A stretch of 64,000 nt of DNA, from contig JAOWCC010000442.1 of NCBI GenBank assembly GCA_030867875.1, positions 1,147,645 through 1,211,644 of the forward strand, in the 5' to 3' direction. Shown here piece by piece: positions 21,901 through 33,315 of the stretch (the stretch's first letter is position 1; the number at the start of each line of letters is the position of its first letter). The position numbers and the translations under genes are program-made. The notes under the pieces are model-generated. The model did not search any database and was not told where the DNA came from. It saw only the letters and a list, made by a program, of their open reading frames with translations. Origin of the DNA: Actinernus sp. WN-2022 (Eukaryota > Cnidaria > Anthozoa > Actiniaria > Actinernidae).

Positions 21901-23587
21901 GTAAATTATAATACAAGTTTAGCTATAAAGGAACAAAGATAGCGGAAACTTCGACCCCTTCGTCTTCAGTTTTTCAAACTGTTCTCGTTCTGTTTCAACG
22001 CAGGACGCCCAAACTCAAATAAAAGTTATTTTCTTTCAATAAGACCGAATAAATAAATAAAAAATTGACAAAACATGCTGTAGAAGTAAACAGTATAGTA
22101 GTTATAAAAACTTTTCATTAATACGGGTTTCATGTAATAAAGTATTTATGTTTTACTAGAACATTTATGTGGGTGGGGAAACGGTTTATGTAGTGTCGAG
22201 TGCATGATTACCGCTGAGGAAACATGTGCTCGGATCAATTGAGATCAAAGAAAATTGCGCCAACAATAGAAATGGTAATAGTTGTAACAGGAAGTGCTGA
22301 TGAGTAAACTAAGGAAATATACTGATCTAAGTGTGAGTGAATAAGTGAATTCTGGAATTAAATGAACGAAAAGCGTTCATTAATACCGTGAGGTGCCAAA
22401 GTGCCTAATTTGAAAATAAAGTTCTGTTCTTTGCGTTTGCGGGTGTCGGTAGTATAATAAGTGTACCCGTAACTTACGGGTGTTTCATCACTTAGCACTA
22501 CAGCTTACCACTTTACATCTCATTCTTTGTTTCATAAAGCAACTGTTCAAATTAAAGTCATCAGTCTACTTATGGGGTACACTTACGTGTCAGAACTTAA
22601 AACTTAAGATTTTCGTAAGTGTCCACTTTATGCGTGGTTTCCATATGCTACGTAAGCAGTCGCAAACAACGATAGATCGCAAACTGTTTCCGACGGCTTG
22701 TAAACGTAGGATTACCACGCATTGGTGTCGTTTATACAACAATTCATAGTTTTACGGGTGTTGCATAAAACATTTACGGGCTGAACTTTAAGTGAAAAAC
22801 CACACGTAAACTGAATTCACGGGACCTTTTCTGCCTTTCTAACATATCATCTTTTATTTCATAGATACACACTAAAAAACGAATACGTATAAGCGGTACG
22901 AAGAATCTGTCAGCCAATAGGAAACGCGAACGATAAAAACTCACTGATGAAAAATCATCGTTCGTCCAATCACGAGCGCGAACGATGAAAACCCACAAGT
23001 GAACAAAATCGCATCGAGATTTTTATTCCCGCCAAAAATACCGACTTTTGCTGGATGGATTCCCAGCACGACGGAGGCCAGTTCCAAACATGTTTGCTTC
23101 ATTGATTAGTTTATAGAAGGCCATGGAGTAATCTCTATATATTTATAATTCATTATAGTTTGCTTTTGCTTCCAATTTGTCCTGGCATATCTAAGTAAGA
23201 GATACTTAAAATCCATGACCTCTTTTCATATCATGCATGGTATTAATGTTCTAAAATAAACACGGTTTTACTATTGACTTTGAATATGAACGTGTAAATA
23301 TTTATGGTAGTTAACCATTTCTTGCGCTACCATATCACATTAGTCATTATACGCTCGTGTTATACTACTAAGTGAGCACTTAAGTGGAGGTTTCCCGCAA
23401 CCGGTTCCTGAGATTGAGGTTTTATTAATTTCACGTTTTGGGCATGTGCTACGAGGACAGATTTGGCGAATTTACGGCATATCCGGAGTTAAAGCATAGC
23501 CATAGTTTTCGTCGAGCATTTGCATTTACCTATTGAAAGTCCACGCGTCATTTACTCTCACTGACATTGTTTGTTCTAATGTTGCAG
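21901..23587 (+). other. Intron of the DUF3987-like gene
   Basis: About 1.69 kb between a GTAAAT donor and a TTGCAG acceptor. It holds a fragment of the TCGCAAAC foldback family (22660-22700), copies of an ACTTACGGGTG/TTTACGGGTG motif (22470-22780), and a repeated CCAATC(A)CGAGCG/CGAACGAT segment (22915-22990). Confidence 0.55.
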
Positions 23588-24010
23588 CTGAACGACGGAT
23601 TGAGCAAGGAACAAGAATCCTCAACAATTTATGCCAAAATAATGTTGCATAAGGGTCCGTTTGCCACTGTCCGTAGCGTACAGAGGTCGTTTAGCGGCAA
23701 AACTCAGCGGCCAAGTGCAGACGACGTCATACGAATTTTCAAGGCAATGGAAGAAGATGGTCTTGGCAAAGTTAAGACCATTGATAAAGCCACCGTCTAC
23801 TACAAGCCACTGCCTTGTGAAATCGCCGAGGAGAAGTTGCTGCGATACAATATTGGTTGGGAAACATATGCATACAGAAATATTTTCTGTGAGCTTTGTG
23901 CCACGACACAAATTTCAAAGGAGCATTTTAACAAGTTTTTAGATGGTGCAGCCAAGAAAATTGAGCTGCTAAACACCTATTTTTTCGAGGCGTATGATAT
24001 TCAAACGTAG
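23588..24010 (+). CDS. DUF3987-like protein, last exon and stop
   Basis: A 141-residue terminal exon starting after TTGCAG in phase 0, which fits the upstream donor exactly (reading ...MKILEQ then LNDGLSKEQ), and ending in TAG at 24008-24010. The segment KIMLHKGPFATVRSVQRSF followed by DDVIRIFKAMEEDGLGKV has the spacing of a winged-helix unit; TVYYKPLP may be the wing. The rest (LLRYNIGWETYAYRNIFCEL) is unassigned. Coding potential is supported by agreement of splice phase and by a frame open for more than 140 codons in AT-rich DNA. No good AATAAA lies close to the stop; the first clear one seen is near 24659. Confidence 0.65.
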   Translation: MNDGLSKEQESSTIYAKIMLHKGPFATVRSVQRSFSGKTQRPSADDVIRIFKAMEEDGLGKVKTIDKATVYYKPLPCEIAEEKLLRYNIGWETYAYRNIFCELCATTQISKEHFNKFLDGAAKKIELLNTYFFEAYDIQT

Positions 24011-24106
24011 CTCAACTGTTATGATAACCTTCTGTGGAACAACGTACTCTAAGCAATGCGACTGATTTAAAAAATATGTGACTTAAACATTTGTATTATT
24101 AGTTAA

Positions 24107-24282
24107 AGGGGCCCTCTCCGCCAATTTCGCACCTTGCAAGTAATATATGGATTACGTCTCCTGTTAACCATTTTAAACTCATCCAGATGTTCAGCATCTA
24201 TTGAATACTAATGGTTATGTAGCTTAAATTCAGCTGGGCGGCCCGTTTGTAGGCCATTGGACGTTTCATGAAAGGGACCCCA
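24107..24282. mobile_element. 176-bp TTAA-flanked MITE
   Basis: Ends AGGGGCCCTC and GGGACCCCAT are imperfect inverted repeats, flanked by TTAA (24103-24106, 24283-24286). It lies about 100 bp past the stop codon of the DUF3987-like gene, so it may be part of the 3' UTR. Confidence 0.6.
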
Positions 24283-24289
24283 TTAACTG

Positions 24290-26190
24290 TATAGAAATGC
24301 TGGCATAACACTAATTGTATCTAGGTTTCATATAGGCCCTGTTATATGGTACAATGATTCATGCAACTTGCCTCTCAATGCCAGCAATGTAACTTGTCTC
24401 GAAATGGTGTTGGAGACAAGTTGCAGGAAACATTGCAACGTGTAACATACCCCGCAACTGACAACATCGTTGCTAATCAAGTTTCTGCAGTGGTTGCAGA
24501 AATGGCGTGTACAAAATGCAGACCAGAAAAAGAAATCTTAAAAACTGCAAAATTACAGAACACCTGAATATTCCGGCTTTTTGTATATTTTAAAATCAGT
24601 AATGGCGGCTTTTGAATCGCAAACTCGCCCATTACTTTTCTGAAGCTTCGTAGCTCTGAATAAAATCGCATACGGGTAAATACAATTTCGTAGTTTTGAA
24701 GATCTGTTTTCATCTGCATTTTCTGCATTGGTCTGCATGCATTTTGTAGCCCCGGTTGCCGAGTACCCAGTTCTACTTTTTCTTGCAATTTGTCTCGCTA
24801 GATCCTATTTTACATCTGTGTGGGGATCGGAGAACGGTCCTGTTTGTCAGAAACATATCAGCCGACAAAAATAAGAAATGAGATTTTTCGATATCATGCA
24901 ATATAGAAGTTGTGAAAAACGTTTTGTCTAAGTGTTTTTGTCTACGAGTGCTCGCTCTCACACGCGCTGCCGAATATTTAACAATTAGGGTTTCTATATC
25001 GGCAGTAAGCAAGACAGTATTATTGTTTTACAATGTAACATAATCAAGCCACAGTTCTATAAATTAAGCAATGGGCTATTATTGAGGGAACTGGGTTATG
25101 CTAACGATCGATAGACGGTGCCTACGTACGTAACCAAGTGGACAGAATGCCGGGTTGTGATTTTCCGATAGACGGGGACTTTATGTTGAATGAAAGTCTT
25201 AAGCCTAGTCCCCAGATCTTTCTTACTTCTTATGGCAATGGTAAATTTATGTGGAAAACTTTCCTGCATCGACTTAAAAAATATGGAATTATTTAGCTAT
25301 GACCACTCAGAGCTAAAATTAATTTATATCATCATTCGAGATTATTCGAACGGTTTTCGTAAAACCAAAACCAAGAGCTAATCACGGGAGAAAGTGAAAA
25401 CGCGATGAGCCAATCACGAGCGGAAGAAATTCGTGATTGAGTTTTACTTGAACCAATCACAAGGTAAAGTAAACGCAATCGTGGGTAACTAGTAACCAAT
25501 CAATATCGAAAGCAATACTTTTCGACACTCAATTGAAAACTGCTCTAAAAGCAGAAAAAGCAAATGCCAGCTCTTTATATTATTTCTCAATATAGTTACT
25601 GTTAATTTCATGTTTATGTAATATTAAGAGGACACGAAATTGTACGATTATGAGTTTAGATCCTCAGAGTTATTTCAATGAGAGTTATTTTAAGTTTAAT
25701 GATAGTATATTTATTTTTTTGAAAAATGTTTTTTTCAAAAGATATTTTAATCACAATTATAGTATATATTTGTCCATTTCAGCCGAAAAATACGTATATT
25801 TCTTATTGTCCGATTGCGACTGAAACATGTTTCCAGATGTAAGCACATAAAAAAGCATATTATTCCATCGAAAAGTACTTACAGTGTATATATATATATT
25901 ATTCTGGACAGCGTTTTCTGTTTCTATATATATATTTATTAGCGTTACGGAATGTACACAAGTGGGTAGGAATTAATGCAGAATGTTGTTATGTTATATA
26001 AACAAGTTACATAATCCCGTTGGGATAGCGTTGAGGGTGTATAAAGAGGAGTGATTAATATGTAAGTATATTCGAAGGTCGGGCATCAATAAACGAGATG
26101 CCCATCCCTGATCTGTTGTTTGTGTTTAATGCAGTTTAGCTATTAAATGTTTTATGCTCGTTTCAGGGTGATAAGAGTATAAATATAGAA
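24290..26190. other. No gene recognised
   Basis: AT-rich. Holds TATATA runs (25889-25900, 25927-25940) and repeated CAATCACGAG/CAATCACGGG phrases (25379-25500) similar to 22960-22990. No coding motif seen. Confidence 0.4.
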
Positions 26191-26605
26191 ACATGTTAAC
26201 ACGAAAGGAGCCTTCTTGTCTAAGGCTGTTTTTGTGTTAACGTGCTTCATCTTGTGTAACCGAAGCTCTTCAGAGTGACGCCATTTCTCGAGCTTTTAAT
26301 GGATTTCGATGTACTTCACGTCAAAACAACGGTCTCTTCCTGTACCTTAAGACTAGTGTGCCAGTTTTGCCTTTTTTTGATTAGAAAATGTGTTTTTTTC
26401 TAACCTAACCTTAACCTCTCAAACTTACTTGTGTAACCGAAATTTCAAAGTGGCGCCATTTCTCGAGCTTTTAATGGATTTCGATGCACTATACGGCAAT
26501 ACAACGTTCTCTTCCTGGAAAGCGCATTATTATCTCTTAAAGTGAACAAGCACACACGAAAGGAGCCTTCTTGTCTAAGGCTGTTTTTGTGTTAACGTGC
26601 TTCAT
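26191..26605. repeat. Duplicated unit: two hairpin repeats with an intervening 90-bp direct repeat
   Basis: Hairpin copies at 26191-26249 and 26553-26605 (GAAAGGAGCCTTCTTGTCTA ... GTGTTAACGTGCTTCA) belong to the family at 9854-9916. Between them a 90-bp segment (CCATTTCTCGAGCTTTTAAT and flanks) occurs twice, at about 26254-26345 and 26427-26516. Confidence 0.8.
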
Positions 26606-26683
26606 ATATATATACACTGAAACAAAAAAACTCTGCAAAACTCTTATATATATATCATACATATATATCATTTAGATTTCCAT

Positions 26684-26957
26684 CAAACTTTCTTGACAGT
26701 TGTTGCTTTGGTAGACACAAAGAAAGATAATAGACTTTGTTTTCCATTGTCTTTGACGGTAACGAAGTAGCAAGTTTAACCGTGAAATTCTGCCATTTTG
26801 GCCTGCAAAGTTTTGATCAAACATTTTCAATTTCAAAAGCGGTAACCGGCCAGTCGCCTTTCTTTACTGAGTTGCTCAATAATCTAACTCGGACCGGTTT
26901 ACATGACGCGTTTACTCGGATCCCGGAGCAAGATGTGTCACGAGTTGAAAAGGAGTT
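26684..26957. repeat. Left arm of a 274-bp inverted duplication
   Basis: From AAACTTTCTTGACAGTTG to TGTCACGAG(T)TGAAAA, this segment recurs in reverse complement at 29111-29378 with few differences. Both outer ends abut TATATA runs. Either these are the long terminal inverted repeats of a 2.7-kb element or two opposed copies of a short repeat. The frame 26737-27069 (110 aa) crosses the boundary and has no motif. Confidence 0.75.
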
Positions 26958-27441
26958 ATTTTGTATCTTTTTATACAGAAATAACTTTAAATTATATCGG
27001 GATCGTTATTGCAAGAAAATTGCGGCTTTTGAACTGATCCAAAATATCACTAGTATTGAACCAAAATAATTTATTTTGATTTCTTTTATTAGTACGATCA
27101 CACTAATTTTTACACCCATCTACCCATAGGTTAATAATACAGAAATAATAATACAGATTTTACCTTCCATATCCTGGAAAGTGACAATGTTACATTTAAA
27201 AGGAATTCAGACAATACATTTGCGATTGACCAATCATAGGAGAGTGTTCACTGGCGCGCCAATTCACTAAAATTGTAACAATGGCTTTGATTGGGCAGAA
27301 AAATAAAACGCGCTGGCGTCATGCTTGCATATTGGAAATTAATTAAGCGTCCGGGTAAGCAGACGTTACTTTTTTCTTCGAATTTATGAGAGTGAAAAAA
27401 TACGTCTGCATAGCAGGCTACGGTGCAGCGTTTAAATTATG

Positions 27442-27872
27442 ATTCGGCTAAGAACGATAGCAAAATCCATTGTTCTGCGGCAATGAGCCTCCCTCGCATA
27501 CGATTTTGCTTGAATATATCTTAAGTGTTTTAGGAGATGTCTACAGTCCAAACTACATCTCGAAAATAAAGTATTTTTTATGCTATTGGCTCTTTTTTCT
27601 GTGAAAACGCAGAGAATCCACCATCCAGCCAATCCGAAATGGAGAAAACAAAAGATCTTTCAATCGCAAATTTGAGAGCTTTCCTCACATACGATATTCT
27701 TCAAAATTAGTTTGATCAAAAATAAATTGAAATCTAAAAAATTATCGAACGAAAATGCATTATTTCGATGGGTTTCTATTGAATTTACAACCAATTAAAT
27801 TGAGAGAAAGATCAATAGAAAATTAACAACTTTTACATTCCTTTGCCGTTCATGCTATCGTTCTTAGCCGGA
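27442..27872. mobile_element. 431-bp MITE, CGGCTAAGAACGATAGC ends
   Basis: Left GATTCGGCTAAGAACGATAG and right CTATCGTTCTTAGCCGGATC are inverted repeats with one mismatch. The interior (27465-27780) matches 34850-35150 for about 300 bp, including GCCAATC(C/G)GAAATGGAG and ACATACGATATTCTTC, so a degraded second copy lies there without clear ends. Confidence 0.8.
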
Positions 27873-28099
27873 TCATTACTTAATTTTTTTTTTCATCGTT
27901 AATATTTTACATTTTCAAAGATGGAACAAATAAAGAACTTGTACCAAGAGCGTGAAATTCAAAATGATTACTGTTAGTTTTGTCTATAACACAAAGCCGG
28001 TATAATCAAATAGGCCCTTTGCAGCTAACAGTCACGTGCTGATATAATACTTCGTTAACGAATGAATTGAGCTCATGATCCCCATGGGAAAGGCGTTGC

Positions 28100-28195
28100 C
28101 ATGGATGCTGGATGGCAAGCTATCTCTAAAAATGCTGTTTTAGAAAGGTCGACAATCGATTGGAGGTGGAAAATAGCATTTACAAACAGGTTTTG
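28100..28195. repeat. Short dispersed repeat, second copy at 62960-63056
   Basis: GATGCTGGATGGCAAGC, AAAAATGC, AGAAAGGT and CATTTACAAACAGGT occur in the same order at 62960-63056 (GATGCTGTATGGCAAGC ... CATTTTCAAACAGGT). Confidence 0.5.
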
Positions 28196-28291
28196 TTGAT
28201 AACACTACCGATCTCGTACAAGTGCCTTGAAATATTAGAATTAAGATTAATTTGCCACCCAGTACAACCACGTGATTGCATTCCTGCTAAA

Positions 28292-28518
28292 GGCCCATTG
28301 TCACCGCCTATCGGTTCGACGCGCTCCGTACGTAGCTTGCAGTAGTTTGTTTGTTCTTCTCCGGCTTGTTGTGCCCATGGGTTTTACCCTTATCTGATCA
28401 GTGGCGCCCATTGTCACCGCCTATCGGTTCGACGCGCTCCGTACGTAGCTTGCAGTAGTTTGCTTGTTCTTCTTCGGCTTGTTGTGCCCATGGATTTTCC
28501 CCTTATCTGATCAGTGGC
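28292..28518. repeat. 114-bp tandem duplication
   Basis: Two adjacent, nearly identical units start CCCATTGTCACCGCC (28293 and 28407) and end TGATCAGTGGCG. They differ at only a few positions, so the duplication is recent. Confidence 0.9.
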
Positions 28519-28988
28519 GAAAAGTCTTGTGTACTACAATACAAATATTAAAAGCCACCTGTTGACAAACGGTCAAGTCAAATAAATTAGTTGTTTTATC
28601 ACCGATCTCTCAGCGCCCCATGTGATTGTAGAATATCGCGCAATTGATAATCCGTAATATTAATCCGGGTTCGTAAGTTATAATTTTTTTTCACCCTTTT
28701 TTACTAGAATTGAAAAGATGCTATTGATATATTTGACAATGGGTAATATTATTGCCATTTTCAGCATTTCATTAATCATGAACTGCATCCGCAGTTTTTC
28801 AAGAATTGGAGCGTGATTATCGGTAATATTTATGTTATAACACCTTTATTGCTTAGCGTTTTTTTATCAGTGATGTAGTCTTTTTGGGGGGGAGGTGGTT
28901 TAATTCTACAAATTTGCAAAGAGAAATTAAATCAGTTTCGGGTCAGTGCCCTAAACTCGCAGAAAAGCTGGTCAGCAGTAACTCCGGC

Positions 28989-29178
28989 TAAGGGCCTGTT
29001 CACATGTTTAATCTCGCAGCGATATTTCTTATCAAATTTGATTTAGAATTGGATTATGTTCATTCTATGTAAAAAATGTAATGCTATGAGGGATAAAGTC
29101 ATACACAAAACAACTCATTTTCATCTCGTGACACATCTTGCCCCGGGATCAGTAAACGCGTCATGTAAACCGGCCCTT
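28989..29178. mobile_element. Possible small MITE, AAGGGCC ends
   Basis: AAGGGCCTGTTCACATG at the left and CATGTAAACCGGCCCTT at the right are imperfect inverted repeats. The right half overlaps the end of the inverted duplication at 29111-29378. Confidence 0.45.
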
Positions 29179-29378
29179 AGATTATTGAGCAACAAAAGAA
29201 AGGCGACTGACCGGCTACCGCTTCTGATATTGAAAAATTGTGTGATCAAAACCTTGCAGGCCAAAATGGCAGAATTTCACGGTTAAACTTGCTACTTCGT
29301 TACCGTCAAAGACAATGGAAAACAAAGTCTATTATCTTTCTTTGTGTCTACCAAAGCAACAACTGTCAAGAAAGTTTA
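29111..29378. repeat. Right arm of the inverted duplication
   Basis: Reverse complement of 26684-26957, ending CTGTCAAGAAAGTTT just before a TATATA run. Confidence 0.75.
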
Positions 29379-29739
29379 TATATATATACTTGCACTTTTG
29401 TCATATGTAATGATATGTAACTGGTGGAGTGGAAAAATACAGATAAGATACGACATAAAGAATGAACTTACTGCCACTGCATTTATAATGGTATCTGAAT
29501 CAACCAAAGGGCTTTTCAAAGTACAGAGATGGATATGAATAACTGCTGACAGTGTCAAATCCTACAGAACGTCAATATAAAACCTATTTCCGACGGATTA
29601 TTATCGTGGTAACAAAATAACGTCCGTGAATTGTGAAATTATTGTTATTTTTTGTTTTATAACCTTTCCCATCAGTCATTCCTGCTTTAGATGCAATGAG
29701 TTGACAACTGAAAAGTAGTAAAAATAGGATAACTTAAAA

Positions 29740-30460
29740 AGCATTTGGAATATAGACAAATTAACTGAGAGATCGACAGATGATTGTCTCGGCAGAGTAT
29801 CTTAGCAAGACTCTGGCCACCCTTTTCTGAAGTGATAAGACTGTCCAGTTTTTCTTCGTTACAGCAAGTATATACTGTACTACAGTAAGGGTTTAATCAT
29901 AGCATTGTAAAATATTAAGACACGTTCCTTAAATGATGCGACTTAATGTTCTTAAGGATACCGGCAGAGCATCTTAGTAAGACTCTGGCCACCCTTTTCT
30001 GAAGTGATAAGACTGTCCAGTTTTTCTTTGTTACAGCAAGTCTATACTGTACTACAGTAAGGGTTTAATCATAGCATTGTAAAATATTAAGACACGTTCC
30101 TTAAATGATGCGACTTAATGTTCTTAAGGATACCAATTCGTTTAATTAGATATCTTTTAACAAAGGTTCTCTGTAGAATCAGTAGTTTAAGTTCAGTTTC
30201 TCATCAAAATCTAAGCCTAGCAGTTTTGCGTATTCTACCTGCTCTACTTTACTACCATTTGTATAAACATCAAAAGATTGATTAACACTGGCGAGTCAAA
30301 TTAACGCGAAAGCGTTTCAAGTAACTAGCAAAGTTTTAGTTTTGGCACTCCTGGCACTCGTTATAGTTATCATATTAGTTACTACTTAATTATTCTATGC
30401 TGTGACGTATCTTGTGCGGCGTACACGGGCCATAAACATGTTTCATCATGGTTGCCCTTG
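29740..30460 (-). pseudogene. Non-LTR RT remnant, inverted copy of 16575-17160
   Basis: The reverse complement of the 16.6-17.2 kb region, including the RT remnant, the GCCAGGAGTG repeat (here reduced) and the GTACGCCGCACAAGATACG segment. Unlike copy 1, a 171-bp block is tandemly duplicated here (29791-29961 and 29962-30132). Upstream on the minus strand the sequence differs from copy 1, so the two are separate insertions or segmental copies. Confidence 0.75.
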
Positions 30461-30578
30461 TCCGCGTCCCAGGGGATCGCAGCCATTAACTCGTGGACGT
30501 ACCCATCCTCGCATTTAGACTGACACTCGCACGTGCCGCGTCGGTGAACTCCACAGCCACAGTGAGATTGCAGCGCAG

Positions 30579-30870
30579 CCACTTAGCGCCCATGTGGGGG
30601 AGGTATGTATTATTTTATTTCTTTTATAAACAATGGACCCTTTGCACGTTACGTCATAGCGGCCATGTTGGTGTACAGTTAACAAAAGATTCCTCGTTAG
30701 CTTCTTTTGTTCTGTACACCAACATGGCCGCCATGCCCTTTGTCATTTTAATCTCTGAGGATCGAGTGCAAACCATCAAAGTACTTGGACCTGGGCCACT
30801 TAGCGCGCATGTGCGGGAGGTATGTATTATTATATTTATTTTATAAACAATACTTGGACCTGGGCCCGGT
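30579..30870. repeat. 80-bp direct repeats flanking a palindromic MITE
   Basis: GGAGGTATGTATTATT and following sequence occur at 30598 and 30817, each preceded by CACTTAGCGC and followed by TATAAACAATACTTGG-type sequence. Between them, 30658-30735 is a hairpin with arms GCGGCCATGTTGGTGTACAG and the exact inverse. Confidence 0.8.
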
Positions 30871-32084
30871 TGTTAGAAGCAAGAGTAAGCGCGTGACGTG
30901 GCAATCGCTGATTGGCTGAGAAGCGATGTCCACACACTTAAAATTATCGTATTTTACGTGTGTCCAGATACGATATTTCTCAGTGCTGGAAATCATTGTA
31001 AAACACTGTAGTTTACGTAGGGGTTAGATAATGGCACGAGAGTTCTATGTGATTTAGAGTGCCGAGAATTTATATAGAATCCCATAGCACGACTCAAAAT
31101 CGCGCGCTGATTGGCTAACGAAGCGTTTAATATTTTGTGGAATTCAACGGTTTGAAAAGCTGTATTCAACGATGTACAGGAAGCCCGCGCGTAAATATTT
31201 TATTTTTCGAACAGAGACACAAATCATGTTAAAATTACAAACCAGAATATTCACAAAGTTAACAGTAGTCAAAGAAGGTGAAAATTATATATCTTTTATT
31301 CCGTTTTGGCCCTCGACTGAACAAGAGCGACTCTAGCTAATCCGAGGAATCGACGAAAACAACTGCAGCAAAAATGTTTGATTTTGAACGGAAAAGCTGG
31401 GACTTCGTGGATTTGCTGATTTAATTCAAAGACATGTAATATTTAGACAGAGAAGCTAAATGACTAAAAACAGTAAAAACAGGACGAAAAGCATGGCTAC
31501 AGAGCGGTACTAAAATCGTGGTACAACTACAAGGAAAATGTTGGAAACGAGTGGACTGAACACAGTCAAGTATTAAACATTCAACAGTTTAAAAACAGGC
31601 TTATTTATTGTGAGACAGAAATTGAGCATTAACATTTGCTTCTGAATTTGCTTATAAAGTAAGGAACACTGGCTTAATACTTACAAGTTTATGCGTATAC
31701 TTGTGCAGTAGCTCTTCGGTTTGTCAGGTTTTAGATTTTCACTTATCGACAGGCCGCCGGTTTTCTAAATCTTTCACAAACATTCACAATTTTGTCTCCA
31801 GTTAATGCACTTTCGCTTTCTTGGTAAAGATTAGATCGAAATTAAGTGTACCTAAATAAAATACAGGTGTTTTCATGCATAAAAATGTAGTTTTGATGTC
31901 CGAAAACCAAATTTTGTGAGCAACGACTGCACTTTTAGTTGAACATCGTGAGTCTGTCTAATTTTAGCTTGATTCCTATTCGCTCGTTAGTTTACCGCGC
32001 AATGGGTTCCTGGCGCGTGGCGGGAATTTCAGCATATATATTCTTTATTTATTTTCGTAAATCACTAGATGCAATGGGATTCAA
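30870..32084. other. No gene recognised
   Basis: Contains a short inverted pair around ATCGTATTTTACGTGTGTCC (30945-30985) and GATTGGCT motifs. No coding motif or element with clear ends was seen. Confidence 0.4.
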
Positions 32085-32225
32085 AGAAAATTCATTGCCC
32101 GACTCGGGAATTCCACGTTAAATTTCACTTGAAAAACCGATATCGCTTCGCGATTTGTGCGATATCGGTTTTTCGCGTGAAATTTAAAGTGGAATTCCCT
32201 CGTCGCGTCAGGCAATGAATTTACC
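32085..32225. mobile_element. 141-bp palindromic MITE
   Basis: Outer arms ATTCATTGCC.GACTCGGGA and the inverse TCGCGTCAGGCAATGAAT enclose inner arms GGAATTCCAC ... GAAAAACCGATATCG and CGATATCGGTTTTTCGCG. The loop is CTTCGCGATTTGTG. A diverged relative lies at 21100-21235. Confidence 0.8.
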
Positions 32226-32807
32226 TATAGAAAACCACGAGCGCGCTAGTAATATATTCTCAACGAGAGTATCCACAAACAATGCCAAGGGTGATACTAA
32301 GATATGGGAGAGATCAGCCCTTCGGTGGCCGCGCCCTGGTAACTCCGCATTCGAACTGGCGCCACTCCTGTAGAGGACGTATGCACTGGAATAGCATAGG
32401 TATAACTATAAAACAAGTGCTTTCCTCCCAAAACTCAGAAAGTCCGAAAATCAAATGTCAAATCAGAGACTAACAAAGCTAACAAATTCAGACCAATCCG
32501 AATCACATCCGGGACATATCTCAGTGCGGGCAGCAGCGCTAAATTCAAGGTTACGGAATGACACGTAAAGAGATAAAATTTAAGGAAAAACAAAGGAAAC
32601 GGAATTAAGTATATATATTAAGCGGACGACTAATGTGTAATATCATTCGCACATGTCTGTCGTAATCCTTATAATATTCTCCATTGATCACAAAAGAAAT
32701 AATTAAAATTCGGCATGTAGGCCTTAGGCTTTGTTCGGACCCAATCTGAATTGCAATCATCGCAAGTTATTAGGAACTTGCCATCATTCGTTTCCACAGA
32801 TTAAATC

Positions 32808-33030
32808 AGTCTAGGAGTGTTTATTGATGAAAACGACTTACAATGGGATGCTCAAGTTAAACATATAAGCAGTAAAATAGCAAAGAATGTAGGAAATATA
32901 TCTAAGTTAAGATACTATGTACCCTTTAATACATTGAAACAATTATATTATACGTTTATTTACCCCTATTTGAACTTATGAGTTGGGGCACTGCAACCCA
33001 AACTAGACTAAAAAGAATTAAGAGCGAGTA
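32808..33030 (+). pseudogene. Non-LTR reverse transcriptase remnant
   Basis: Open for about 60 codons as SLGVFIDENDLQWDAQVKHI, SSKIAKNVGNISKLRYYVP, LKQLYYTFIYPYLNL. After a frameshift it continues SWGTATQTRLKRI. This is the thumb/connector region downstream of the RT catalytic palm in non-LTR elements. The catalytic part is absent. Confidence 0.8.
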
Positions 33031-33128
33031 ACGCATGTCCTGTTTTGAGACTCGCCTTTTTACTATAGTAGAAGAGCATTAACGCATGCCCTGTTTTGAG
33101 ACTCGCCTTTTTACTATTGTAGAATAGC
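33031..33128. repeat. 51-bp tandem duplication
   Basis: ACGCATGTCCTGTTTTGAGA with following sequence (33031) repeats at 33082 with one or two differences. Confidence 0.85.
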
Positions 33129-33315
33129 TTTGTCACTCCCTCCGTGAAGTGTTAACAAATCGATATTATCGATTGTCTCATCTAATTCAATCGATATTTT
33201 ACAAGTTCACGTACCTAAAATACTTGCGTTCCTTGCGCCCAGATCTCTCCTTACACGAGACAAGCAGTTGTTGTTTCTTTATCGACAATTGAATAGTTTG
33301 GCTCGGGTTTATTAA

